From the NCBI GenBank assembly GCA_001785175.1, contig MFSY01000112.1, positions 18,540 through 32,916 on the forward strand: a stretch of 14,377 nucleotides of DNA. Direction: 5' to 3'. This document shows, in pieces, positions 6,878 to 13,989 of this stretch. The stretch comes from Candidatus Muproteobacteria bacterium RIFCSPHIGHO2_01_FULL_65_16. GTDB lineage: Bacteria > Pseudomonadota > Gammaproteobacteria > Acidiferrobacterales > Sulfurifustaceae. Below the pieces are notes generated by a model that was not told where the DNA came from, did no database searches, and saw only the letters and a list, made by a program, of their open reading frames with translations. Made by a program: the position numbers and the translations under genes. Each line of letters opens with the position of its first letter. Position 1 is the stretch's first letter.

Positions 6878-7966
6878 TCAACTTCCCTGACGCAGATTTT
6901 CGAGAATGGCCTTTTTCACCGCCGCCAGTTCCGCCTTGATCTTGAGCAGCGGGCCGGTGCTCTGCTTGATGGCGATATCGGGATCCTTGAGGCCGTGGCC
7001 GGTGAGGGTGCAAACGACGCGGCTGCCGTCCGGGATCCGGCCCTTGCGGATGTCGTGCAGGGCGCCGGCGAGAGCGGCCGCCGAGGCCGGTTCGCAGAAG
7101 ATACCCTCCTTCCGGGCGAGCAGCTTTTGGGCGGCGAGAATCTCCTCGTCGCTCTGCCGGTCGAACCAGCCGCCCGATTCTTTCTGCACCTGCCAGGCCT
7201 TGTCCCAGGATTGCGGGTGACCGATGCGGATGGCGGTGGCGACGGTCTCGGGGTTGTCCACCATGTGGCCGAGAATGAACGGCGCCGCGCCCGCGGCCTG
7301 GTAGCCCACCATCACCGGGCGGTTGTTGGCGATGCCGTGGTCGGCGTACTCGCAATAACCCATCCAGTGCGCGGTGATGTTGCCGGCGTTGCCGACCGGC
7401 AGGCAGTGATAATCCGGCGCGCTCCCCAGCTCCTCGACGATCTCGAACGCCGCCGTCTTCTGGCCCTGAAGCCGATAGGGATTGATCGAGTTGACGATCG
7501 TCACCGGCGTCTCGTTCGCGACCTCCTTCACCAGCGCCATGCCGGCGTCGAAATTGTCCTGGATCTGGAGCACGACCGCGCCGTGGATCATCGCCTGCGC
7601 GAGCTTGCCGAGCGCGATCTTGCCCTCGGGGATGATGACGAAACAGGTGATGCCGGCGCGCGCGGCGTAGGCCGCGGCCGAGGCCGAGGTGTTGCCGGTC
7701 GAGGCGCAGATGATGGCGCGCGAACCCTCCGCCACCGCCTTGGTCACGGCCATGGTCATGCCGCGGTCCTTGAACGAGCCGGTCGGGTTCAGGCCCTCGA
7801 ACTTGACGTAGATGTCCACGCGCTGTCCGATCTCGCGCGGGATATTGTTGAGGCGTATCAGCGGGGTGTTCCCCTCCCCCAGGCTGATGATGCGCGCATC
7901 GTCCGCGATCGCCAGCCGGTCGCGGTATTTATCTATGAGGCCGGTGTAACGGCTGCCGAGGTTCAT
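6878..7966 (-). CDS. thrC: Threonine synthase
   Basis: PLP enzyme of 362 residues that converts O-phosphohomoserine to threonine and phosphate, the last step of threonine biosynthesis. Near the N-terminus GEGNTPLIRLN (30-40) is followed by the PLP lysine K66 in NPTGSFKDRG (60-69). CASTGNTSASAAAYAARAG is the conserved substrate loop, and PVGNAGNIT is the glycine-rich cofactor-phosphate loop. The length fits the short bacterial (type II) class rather than the longer E. coli ThrC. The family start is MNLGSRYTGLIDKYRDRL at 7966; an upstream in-frame start at 7990 would translate repeat DNA. The nearest purine-rich site, GGAG, is 11 nt upstream of 7966 and belongs to the CAAGCT repeat, so the start is weakly marked. 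It follows hom by 75 bp and is probably in the alaC-hom-thrC transcript. Confidence 0.96.
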   Translation of the reverse strand: MNLGSRYTGLIDKYRDRLAIADDARIISLGEGNTPLIRLNNIPREIGQRVDIYVKFEGLNPTGSFKDRGMTMAVTKAVAEGSRAIICASTGNTSASAAAYAARAGITCFVIIPEGKIALGKLAQAMIHGAVVLQIQDNFDAGMALVKEVANETPVTIVNSINPYRLQGQKTAAFEIVEELGSAPDYHCLPVGNAGNITAHWMGYCEYADHGIANNRPVMVGYQAAGAAPFILGHMVDNPETVATAIRIGHPQSWDKAWQVQKESGGWFDRQSDEEILAAQKLLARKEGIFCEPASAAALAGALHDIRKGRIPDGSRVVCTLTGHGLKDPDIAIKQSTGPLLKIKAELAAVKKAILENLRQGS

Positions 7967-7973
7967 GGTTCTG

Positions 7974-8044
7974 AAAGCTCCAAGCTCCAAGCCCCAAGCT
8001 GCAAGCGACGGGCGACAAGCACCGGGCTTCTTGCTTGAAGCTTA
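7974..8044. repeat. Palindromic dispersed repeat, CCAAGCT family (between hom and thrC)
   Basis: Direct iterations of AAGCTCC, AAGCTCC, AAGCCCC, AAGCTGC and AAGC (7975-8007) face an arm GCTTCTTGCTTGAAGCTT (8025-8042) that reads back as AAGCTTCAAGCAAGAAGC. The outer ends can therefore pair as an imperfect hairpin. The element starts at the hom stop codon itself: TAA is the first part of TAAGCTTCAAGC on the minus strand. It belongs to a different sequence family from the GCAAAG copies that flank it. Units of this kind recur between genes in many bacteria (from memory). Confidence 0.7.
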
Positions 8045-9364
8045 TTTCCAATCACGGTTCAGGTGTTCGAGGCGGATGCGCGCGACGCTGCCCTTGATCG
8101 AGGCGAGTTGCTCGATGCGGGAAATCGCCTCGTTCATATTCCGTTCCACGACCCGGTGGGTGAGGATGATGATCGGCACCACGTTCTCACCCTCGGCCGG
8201 CTCCTTCTGCAGGATCGCCTCGATGCTGATGCCGAGGTCGCCGAGGATGCGCGTGATGTCCGCGAGCACGCCCGGGCGGTCGAGCGCGTGCAGACGCAGA
8301 TAATATGACGTCTCCACCCGCTCCATCGGCAGGATCGGCAGGTCGGAGAGCGCGTCCGGCTGGAACGCCAGATGCGGCACGCGGTTGGTCGGGTCCACGG
8401 TGAGCGTGCGCACCACATCCACGAGGTCGGCGACCACGGCCGAGGCCGTGGGCTCGGCGCCGGCGCCGGCGCCGTAGAGCAGCACCGGCCCGACGGCGTC
8501 GCCCTTGACCAGCACCGCGTTCATCACGCCGTCAACGTTGGCGACGATGCGCCGCTGCGGTATCAGCGTCGGATGCACCCGCAGCTCCACGCCGCCGTCG
8601 GTGCGGCGCGCGATGGCGAGCTGCTTGATCCGATAGCCGAGCTCCTCGGCGTACTGCACGTCGGCGCGCGTGATCCGGGAGATGCCTTCGATATAGGCCT
8701 GCTTGAACTGCAGCGGGATGCCGAAGGCGATGGCCGCGAGGATCGTGAGTTTGTGCGCCGCGTCTATGCCGTCAACATCAAAGGCCGGATCGGCCTCGGC
8801 GTAGCCCAGGCGCTGGGCCTCGGCCAGCACCGCGGCAAAGTCGCGCCCCCGATCGCGCATCTCGGTGAGGATGAAATTGCTCGTGCCGTTGATGATGCCG
8901 GCGAGCCACTCGATGCGGTTTCCGGTCAGGCCCTCGCGCATGGTCTTGATGATCGGGATGCCGCCCGCGACCGCGGCCTCGAACGCCACCATCACGCCCC
9001 GCTTCTGGGCGGCGGCGAAGATCTCGTTGCCGTGCACGGCGATGAGCGCCTTGTTCGCGGTGATCACGTGCTTGCCGTTTGCGATCGCCTCGAGCACGAG
9101 GCTCCGGGCCGGGTCATAACCGCCGATCAACTCCACCACGACCTCGACCTCCGCGTTGCGGACAATCTCGAAGGGGTCGGCGACGAGCCGGATGCCCTCG
9201 GTCGGGCACGGCCGTTTCTTTTTGAGGTCGCGGGCCGAAGCCTGGACGATCTTGATCTCGCGCCCGGCGCGGCGCGCGATCTCCTGGCCGTTGCGCGCGA
9301 GCACGTTGATGGTGCCGCAGCCGACCGTGCCGAGGCCGAGGATGCCGATTTTGACCGGTTTCAT
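8042..9364 (-). CDS. hom: Homoserine dehydrogenase with C-terminal ACT domain
   Basis: Reduces aspartate semialdehyde to homoserine with NAD(P)H, the branch point toward threonine and methionine. The 440 residues have three parts. An N-terminal Rossmann fold holds GILGLGTVGCGTIN (7-20). The catalytic domain holds TANKALIA (102-109), AGIINGTSNFILTEM (155-169), AEADPAFDVDGIDAAHKL (189-206), and conserved Lys105 and Lys205. An ACT domain (about 353-435, SYYLRLHALDRPGVLADIT) in this family senses threonine for feedback inhibition. It is the monofunctional form, with no fused aspartokinase. ATG 9364 starts exactly at the conserved MKPVKIGILG. An open frame continues upstream to 9472, but those 36 codons translate the adjacent repeat and should not be included. 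GGA lies a few bases before the start. It follows alaC by 121 bp. Confidence 0.97.
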   Translation of the reverse strand: MKPVKIGILGLGTVGCGTINVLARNGQEIARRAGREIKIVQASARDLKKKRPCPTEGIRLVADPFEIVRNAEVEVVVELIGGYDPARSLVLEAIANGKHVITANKALIAVHGNEIFAAAQKRGVMVAFEAAVAGGIPIIKTMREGLTGNRIEWLAGIINGTSNFILTEMRDRGRDFAAVLAEAQRLGYAEADPAFDVDGIDAAHKLTILAAIAFGIPLQFKQAYIEGISRITRADVQYAEELGYRIKQLAIARRTDGGVELRVHPTLIPQRRIVANVDGVMNAVLVKGDAVGPVLLYGAGAGAEPTASAVVADLVDVVRTLTVDPTNRVPHLAFQPDALSDLPILPMERVETSYYLRLHALDRPGVLADITRILGDLGISIEAILQKEPAEGENVVPIIILTHRVVERNMNEAISRIEQLASIKGSVARIRLEHLNRDWK

Positions 9365-9382
9365 TTTCCAGAATCTCTGATT

Positions 9383-9483
9383 TATGAGTTCTTGACGCAA
9401 AGACGCAGAGACGCAAAGCTGTCTTGAGTTCTCGTGCCAGATTTTCTTTGCGGCTTCGCGCCTTTGCGTCAAATGATCATATA
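9383..9483. repeat. Palindromic dispersed repeat, GCAAAG family, copy 2 (between alaC and hom)
   Basis: About 101 bp with inverted arms. The arm next to alaC reads, on the minus strand, TATGATCATTTGACGCAAAG then GCGCGAAGCCGCAAAG. The other arm contains TTGACGCAAAGACGCAGAG followed by ACGCAAAG. The arm next to the gene is nearly identical to the matching arm of copy 1, including the GCGAAG variant, so both copies sit in the same orientation. It begins 2 bp after the alaC stop and ends about 18 bp before the hom start. Read through in the hom frame it encodes a spurious peptide (AQRREAAKK and LCVSASLR). Confidence 0.85.
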
Positions 9484-9485
9484 AA

Positions 9486-10694
9486 CTAGTTGTTCGCCTG
9501 CCGTGCGTTGGCGAGCACGTGGTCCTTGCGGAACAGCTCGCGGATCGAGCGGATCGCCTGGCGCGTGCGGTGTTCGTTCTCGATCAACGAGAAGCGCACG
9601 TAGTCGTCGCCGTACTCACCGAAGCCGACGCCGGGCGAGACCGCCACCCTGGCCTCGGTCAGCAACTTTTTGGAGAATTCCAGCGAGCCCAGCCGGCGGT
9701 ACGCCTCCGGCAGGCGCGCCCAGACGAACATGGTGGCCCTGGGTTTGTCCACCTCCCAGCCGGCGGCATGGAGGCCCTGACACAGGACATCGCGCCGCTT
9801 CTGATAGGTCAGGCGGATCTCTTCCAGACAGTCCTGCGGGCCTTCCAGCGCCGTGATGGCCGCGACCTGGATCGGCGTGAACATGCCGTAGTCGAAATAC
9901 GACTTGAGGCGCGCGAGCGCCGCGACCAGTTTTTCGTTGCCGCACATGAAGCCCACGCGCCAGCCGGGCATGTTGTAGCTCTTGGAGAGCGTGAAGAACT
10001 CGACCGCGATGTCCTTCGCCCCCGGCACCTGCAGGATCGAGGGCGCCTGGTAGCCGTCGAACACGATGTCGGCGTAGGCGAGATCGTGCACCACCCAGAT
10101 GCCGTGCTCCCTGGCGACCGCGATCACCTTCTCGAAGAAATCGAGCTCGACGCACTGGGCCGTGGGGTTGGCCGGGAAGTTGAGCACCAGCATCTTCGGC
10201 TTGGGCCAGGCGTTCCTGATCGCCTTCTCGAGCTCGGCGAAGAAGTCGCCGCCCGGAATCAGCGGCACGTGGCGGATGTCGGCGCCGGCGATGACGAAGC
10301 CGTAGGTGTGGATCGGGTAGCTCGGGTTCGGCACCAGCACCGCGTCGCCATTGTCCACGGTGGCGAGCGCGAGATGCGACAGGCCCTCCTTCGAGCCGAT
10401 GGTGACGATGGCCTCGCGGTCCATGTCGAGCTCGACGCCGTAGCGGCGCTGGTACCACTGGCAGATCGCGCGCCGCAGGCGCGGGATGCCGCGCGAGACG
10501 GAGTAGCGGTGCGTGTCCTCGCGCCGCGCCGCCTCGCAGAGCTTGTCCACGATGTGCCTGGGCGTCGGCCCGTCGGGATTGCCCATCCCGAAATCAATGA
10601 TGTCTTCGCCGCGCTTGCGCGCCTCGGCCTTCAACTCGTTGACGATGTTGAAGACGTAGGGCGGAAGCCGTTTGATGCGGGGAAATTCTTCCAT
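9486..10694 (-). CDS. alaC: Alanine/glutamate-pyruvate aminotransferase, AlaC type (class I/II, PLP)
   Basis: Cytoplasmic PLP aminotransferase of 402 residues. E. coli AlaC transfers the amino group of glutamate to pyruvate, making alanine. The N-terminus [20 protein letters not shown] is highly characteristic of AlaC/YfdZ. Fold-type I landmarks follow: [10 protein letters not shown] (36-45), [11 protein letters not shown] (100-110), NFPANPTAQ (172-180), [12 protein letters not shown] (203-214) with D204 and Y207, and the PLP lysine K238 in [15 protein letters not shown]. The C-terminal arginine region reads [15 protein letters not shown] 10694 is preceded in frame by TAA two codons upstream and matches the family start, but no Shine-Dalgarno sequence is visible. 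It lies upstream of hom and thrC in the same direction, a neighbourhood I recall as common in beta- and gammaproteobacteria. An older annotation might call it a generic aspartate aminotransferase. Confidence 0.92.
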   Translation of the reverse strand: MEEFPRIKRLPPYVFNIVNELKAEARKRGEDIIDFGMGNPDGPTPRHIVDKLCEAARREDTHRYSVSRGIPRLRRAICQWYQRRYGVELDMDREAIVTIGSKEGLSHLALATVDNGDAVLVPNPSYPIHTYGFVIAGADIRHVPLIPGGDFFAELEKAIRNAWPKPKMLVLNFPANPTAQCVELDFFEKVIAVAREHGIWVVHDLAYADIVFDGYQAPSILQVPGAKDIAVEFFTLSKSYNMPGWRVGFMCGNEKLVAALARLKSYFDYGMFTPIQVAAITALEGPQDCLEEIRLTYQKRRDVLCQGLHAAGWEVDKPRATMFVWARLPEAYRRLGSLEFSKKLLTEARVAVSPGVGFGEYGDDYVRFSLIENEHRTRQAIRSIRELFRKDHVLANARQANN

Positions 10695-10761
10695 GGATTA
10701 GGCGTCGGTCAGGGGGCTGTTGTAGTATTCAACGCGTGCCCAAGGTCTTGAATCCTCGTGC

Positions 10762-10790
10762 ATTATATGGCCTTTGCAAAAGCGTTGAAA
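10762..10790 (-). promoter_or_regulatory. Possible sigma-70 type promoter for alaC
   Basis: In the divergent gap between alaC and the Mth938-like gene, the minus strand carries a perfect TATAAT (10767-10762). The best -35 at 17-bp spacing is TTTCAA (10790-10785), only three of six matches to consensus. Transcription would begin near 10755, about 60 nt before alaC. The -10 match is good but the -35 is poor. I see no convincing promoter on the plus strand for the divergent gene. Confidence 0.35.
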
Positions 10791-10849
10791 GGTAGCCGCG
10801 CATGCGGCGGGTGTCAATGCGCGGCGCCGACCGAGGAGCCGGTCGCTCC

Positions 10850-11227
10850 ATGAAAATTCATCTGGAGACCGGCGCGGGCCAGAACATGATCCGCGCCTAC
10901 GGACCCGGCCTGATCACGGTAAACCGCGCGGAATACCGCGCGAGCCTGATCGTCACCCCGCGGCAGATCGTCCCCGACTGGGCGCCGCGGTCCGTGGCCG
11001 AGCTCGCGCGGGCGCATTTCGCCGCGGTCATCGGCCTGGCGCCGGAAGTGGTGCTGCTCGGCACCGGCGCGCGCCTGCGCTTCCCCGACACCGCCTGCAC
11101 CCGGGCGCTGCTCGAGGCCAAGATCGGTCTGGAGGTGATGGACACCGGCGCCGCCTGCCGGACCTACAATATCCTGATGGCCGAAGGCCGGCGCGTGGCG
11201 GCGGCGTTGTTGATGATTGAAGGATAA
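10850..11227 (+). CDS. Mth938-like (DUF498/NDUFAF3 family) domain protein
   Basis: A 125-residue single-domain protein and the only plus-strand gene supported in the window. Landmarks of the Mth938-like family are visible: YGPGLITVN (17-25), LLGTGARLRFPD (69-80) and LEVMDTGAACRTYNILMAEGR (94-114). The human relative NDUFAF3 is a complex I assembly factor, but the bacterial role is not established. The start is placed at MKIHLE (10850), where family similarity begins. GAGGAG lies upstream at a rather long 11-nt spacing, and an in-frame ATG at 10802 would add 16 unlikely residues rich in Arg and Gly. It is divergent from alaC and convergent with rpoS, with only a palindromic repeat between it and rpoS. 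Confidence 0.85.
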   Translation: MKIHLETGAGQNMIRAYGPGLITVNRAEYRASLIVTPRQIVPDWAPRSVAELARAHFAAVIGLAPEVVLLGTGARLRFPDTACTRALLEAKIGLEVMDTGAACRTYNILMAEGRRVAAALLMIEG

Positions 11228-11228
11228 A

Positions 11229-11317
11229 TAAGCGATCAGCTATCAGCGGTCAGCTAAAGGCTGAGCAAGCGAGGGCAGGTGTAAGCTGATAGCTGACCGC
11301 TGATAGCTGAGCGCTAA
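11229..11317. repeat. Palindromic dispersed repeat, TATCAGC family (between rpoS and Mth938-like gene)
   Basis: The inverted arms are AGCGATCAGCTATCAGCGG with TCAGCT (from 11231) and AGCTGATAGCTGACCGCTG with ATAGCTGAGCGCT (ending 11315). The second arm, reverse-complemented, matches the first over about 25 bp with one mismatch, separated by about 30 bp. The element fills the whole gap between two convergent genes, starting about 2 bp after one stop codon and ending 2 bp before the other. Its placement suits a bidirectional transcript-end hairpin, although no T-tract is present. The sequence type recurs between genes in other bacteria (from memory). Confidence 0.82.
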
Positions 11318-12358
11318 CTAAAACGAATCCACCGAGTAGCCGGCCTTTTCCAGGATCACGCGCAGGCGTTTCAGCGCCTCGACCTGGATCTGGCGCACGC
11401 GCTCGCGCGTCACGCCGATGTCCTCGCCGACCTCCTCCAGGGTGGATATCTCGCGGCCGCTCAGTCCGAAGCGGCGTTCCACGACCTCGCGCTGCTTGTC
11501 GTTCAGCTCGTTGAGCCAGATCTCGATCAGCGCCTGCAGGTCCTCGCGCTGCAGCACCTTCTCCGGATCCGGCGTGCGCTCGTCGGCGATGGCGTCGAGC
11601 AGCGAGCGGTCCGGGTCCTCGTCCAGCGGCGCGTCCACCGAGGCGGTGCGCTCGTTCAGGCCGAGCATTCCCTTGACGTCCTCGATCGGCTTGTCCAGCA
11701 GGCTGGCAACCTCCTCCGGCGTGGGCTCGTGGTCGAGCTTCTGTGACAGGTGGCGCGCGGCGCGCTGGTAGATGTTGATCTCCTTGAGCACGTGCACCGG
11801 CAGGCGGATCGTGCGCGTCTGGTTCATGATGCCGCGCTCGATGGTCTGGCGGATCCACCAGGTGGCGTACGTGGAGAAACGGAAGCCGCGCTCCGGATCG
11901 AATTTCTCCACCGCGCGGATCAATCCGAGGTTGCCCTCCTCGATCAGGTCGAGCAGGGCCAGCCCGCGGTTCATATAACGGCGCGCGATCTTCACCACCA
12001 GCCGCAGGTTGCTTTCGATCATGCGCCCGCGCGCCTTTTTGTCCCCTTTCAGGGCGCGGCGCGCGAAATATACTTCTTCCTCGGCGGTGAGGAGCGGCGA
12101 GAAGCCGATTTCCTTGAGATAGATGCGGGTGGCGTCGGCCTGGGAGAAATAACGATCTTCACTCTCGGCCGAGGAGGCAACGGCGGGCGCCGCCTCCTCC
12201 GGCGGCGCCGCGGCCTCGGTCTCCTCGTCCGATTCTTCTTCTTCGTCGGCGGCAGCCGGCGTCTCCCGGTCGTCCTCCTCCAGGTCCTGGGCTGCCGCTT
12301 TGTCGGTTTCCTTGACGCCGCCCTTTTTGGGAGCGCCGGATGGCTTGCGCGGAGGCAT
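11318..12358 (-). CDS. rpoS: RNA polymerase sigma factor RpoS (stationary-phase/general stress)
   Basis: Sigma factor of 346 residues that directs RNA polymerase to general stress and stationary-phase promoters. Residues 1-70 are a low-complexity acidic and Ala/Lys-rich tail, longer than in E. coli RpoS (330 residues in all). Region 1.2 is [16 protein letters not shown] (75-90). Region 2 contains [22 protein letters not shown] (117-138) and the promoter-melting and -10 segment [20 protein letters not shown] (158-177). [17 protein letters not shown] (179-195) is diagnostic of RpoS rather than RpoD. K192-E193 correspond to K173-E174 of E. coli, where RssB recognises RpoS for ClpXP degradation. 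Region 4.2 holds [27 protein letters not shown] (307-333). The start is 2 bp after the nlpD stop without a Shine-Dalgarno sequence. In relatives an rpoS promoter lies inside nlpD; I could not pin one down here. Confidence 0.97.
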   Translation of the reverse strand: MPPRKPSGAPKKGGVKETDKAAAQDLEEDDRETPAAADEEEESDEETEAAAPPEEAAPAVASSAESEDRYFSQADATRIYLKEIGFSPLLTAEEEVYFARRALKGDKKARGRMIESNLRLVVKIARRYMNRGLALLDLIEEGNLGLIRAVEKFDPERGFRFSTYATWWIRQTIERGIMNQTRTIRLPVHVLKEINIYQRAARHLSQKLDHEPTPEEVASLLDKPIEDVKGMLGLNERTASVDAPLDEDPDRSLLDAIADERTPDPEKVLQREDLQALIEIWLNELNDKQREVVERRFGLSGREISTLEEVGEDIGVTRERVRQIQVEALKRLRVILEKAGYSVDSF

Positions 12359-12360
12359 GG

Positions 12361-13296
12361 CTACTTTTTGGGGAGATAATCCAGCGGGTCGACCGGCGCG
12401 CCGCGGTAGCGGATCTCGAAATGCAGTTTCACGCGGTCGGTCCCGCTGTTTCCCATCTCGGCGATCTTCTGGCCGCGTTTAATCACATTCCCTTCCTTGA
12501 CGTAAATCTTATCGCAGTGGGCATAGGCGCTGAGAAAATCGGCGTTGTGCTTGATGATGATAAGCCGCCCGTAACCGCGAAGTCCACTGCCCTGATAGAC
12601 GATCGTGCCGGGCGCGGCGGCCTGGATCGGCTGGCCCTTCCTGCCGCCGATATCGAGCCCCTTGTTCGGGCCACCGGAGCTGTAGTGCTCGAGCACGCCG
12701 CCGTCGGTCGGCCAGGTCCAACCGCCGATTACCGGCGCCGTTTTTTTTGCGCGCACGGTGTTTCCGGCGGCGGAATTTTTTGCCGGCCCGCCCGGCTTTT
12801 TTGCCGCGGGTTTTTCCCGCGCCGCGGTTTCGTTCCCCGGCGGCGACAGGCGCAGCTTCCGTCCCGGCCTTATGGTGTACGGCGGTGGAATGTTGTTCCA
12901 GGCGGCGAGCTCCTTGTGCGTGACACCGATCTCCCTGGCGATGGCGCGCAGCGTGTCACCCTTGGCCACGGTGCGGTATGCGCCCGGCGCGCCGCGGCCG
13001 GTCTCGGAATGCGGCGGCGACAGGCGCAGCTTCCGTCCCGGCTTGATGGTGAATGGTGCAGTGATGTTGTTCCAGGCGGCGAGCTCGCGGTAGTCGCGCC
13101 CCGATTCCCACGCGATGCTGTAGAGCGTGTCGCCCGCCACCACCTCGCGGTATTCCTCCGCCGGATGGCGGATGCTCTCGCCGAGCTCGCTGACGGGCGC
13201 GGGCGCGGTGGCCTCGCCGGCGCAGGCCGACAGCAGCAGCGCCGCCGTGAGAACGAGGCCGCAACGCAAGGCGGGCGTGATGACCGGCGCGGGCAT
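12361..13296 (-). CDS. nlpD: Lipoprotein NlpD: two LysM domains plus degenerate LytM/M23 domain
   Basis: Envelope lipoprotein of 311 residues; in relatives NlpD activates the amidase AmiC during cell division. A signal peptide ends in the lipobox L-S-A-C with lipidation at C25. Two peptidoglycan-binding LysM repeats follow (about 50-93 and 108-151), then a basic Pro/Ala linker and an M23-like domain (about 190-311). Zinc-binding positions are degraded as in E. coli NlpD: NKGLD (211-215) has Asn where active enzymes have His, and the usual H-x-H reads K-L-H (290-292). It is therefore predicted to be non-catalytic. E. coli NlpD has one LysM; the two here arise from an internal 174-bp duplication. 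The start at 13296 gives the signal peptide directly, 2 bp after the pcm stop. A longer open frame to 13575 overlaps pcm and is Arg-rich shadow sequence. Confidence 0.95.
   Translation of the reverse strand: MPAPVITPALRCGLVLTAALLLSACAGEATAPAPVSELGESIRHPAEEYREVVAGDTLYSIAWESGRDYRELAAWNNITAPFTIKPGRKLRLSPPHSETGRGAPGAYRTVAKGDTLRAIAREIGVTHKELAAWNNIPPPYTIRPGRKLRLSPPGNETAAREKPAAKKPGGPAKNSAAGNTVRAKKTAPVIGGWTWPTDGGVLEHYSSGGPNKGLDIGGRKGQPIQAAAPGTIVYQGSGLRGYGRLIIIKHNADFLSAYAHCDKIYVKEGNVIKRGQKIAEMGNSGTDRVKLHFEIRYRGAPVDPLDYLPKK
12841..13188. repeat. Tandem internal duplication encoding the two LysM domains of NlpD
   Basis: Two units with a period of 174 bp (58 codons). Unit starts at 12841 and 13015 share 28 of the first 29 bases (CGGCGACAGGCGCAGCTTCC and onward), and both contain ATGTTGTTCCAGGCGGCGAG followed by CTC. 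The parts coding for the LysM N-terminal half have diverged more. Strong nucleotide identity in a coding sequence suggests a fairly recent duplication or gene conversion between the units. Confidence 0.8.
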
Positions 13297-13298
13297 GG

Positions 13299-13943
13299 CT
13301 AGTTCTTGATCTTTTCCCGTCCGCTCACGAGGGGAACGAAGTTGACCGGCTCCAGGCGCTCGCTGCCGAAGCCGGTCTCGTCGCGCCGGATAAGCCGCAG
13401 TTCCTGCGCCGCCGGCCCGCCCACGGGAATCAGCATGCGCCCGCCGAGCGCCAGTTGCTCCAGCAGGGCGCGCGGCGGCTCGGCCGGCGCGGCCGTGACC
13501 ATGATGCCGTCGTAGGGCGCGTGTTCGGCCCAGCCGTCGCCGCCGTCGGAAAGGCGGAAATGCACGTTGCGGCAACCCAGTTCGCGCAAGCGCTTGCGCG
13601 CCAGCTTCATGAGCGGCTCGATGCGCTCGACGGTATATACCTCGTCAACCAGTTGCGCCAGTACCGCCGTCTGGTAGCCGGAGCCGGTGCCGATCTCCAG
13701 AACCTTTGCGATGCGGCCGCCGTGCAGCAGCGACTGGGTCATGAGCGCGACGATATAAGGCTGGGAGATGGTCTGACCGTGACCGATGGGGAGCGCCGTG
13801 TCCTCGTACGCGCGGCTCGCCAGCGCCTCGTCCACGAAGACATGCCGCGGGACATCGCGCATGGCCGCCAGCACGCGCGCGTCGCTGATGCCCTGCTCAC
13901 GCAGCCGCTGGATCAGACGCTCGCGCGTGCGCGGGGAGGTCAT
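13299..13943 (-). CDS. pcm: Protein-L-isoaspartate O-methyltransferase
   Basis: Repairs aged proteins by methylating L-isoaspartyl residues with S-adenosylmethionine. The 214 residues match the PCMT family: [19 protein letters not shown] (50-68) is the substrate and active-site segment, and [18 protein letters not shown] (81-98) is the SAM-binding motif I. The C-terminus holds the family's [15 protein letters not shown]. The start [14 protein letters not shown] at 13943 matches the Pseudomonas Pcm N-terminus (from memory) and has GAGG about 7 nt upstream. An in-frame GTG at 13970 would add nine residues. It lies 46 bp after surE and 2 bp before nlpD, in the usual stationary-phase cluster. Confidence 0.96.
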   Translation of the reverse strand: MTSPRTRERLIQRLREQGISDARVLAAMRDVPRHVFVDEALASRAYEDTALPIGHGQTISQPYIVALMTQSLLHGGRIAKVLEIGTGSGYQTAVLAQLVDEVYTVERIEPLMKLARKRLRELGCRNVHFRLSDGGDGWAEHAPYDGIMVTAAPAEPPRALLEQLALGGRMLIPVGGPAAQELRLIRRDETGFGSERLEPVNFVPLVSGREKIKN

Positions 13944-13989
13944 CCCTATGCCTCGCGTGCCCGTCTTCACCGCCGTTCGTTCCGCCGCG

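Noticed and set aside
7974..8010. Iterated AAGCTCC units as a CRISPR or microsatellite
   Set aside because: Units are 7-8 bp with no spacers and have a facing inverted arm, which fits a palindromic dispersed repeat.
6770..8038. Plus-strand open frame of about 420 codons opposite thrC
   Set aside because: Its first 38 or so residues are repeat translation (FAPFAPLR) and the rest is antisense to a fully conserved thrC.
13297..13575. Upstream extension of the nlpD frame
   Set aside because: It is Arg-rich, overlaps pcm in another frame, and would bury the lipoprotein signal peptide that starts at 13296.
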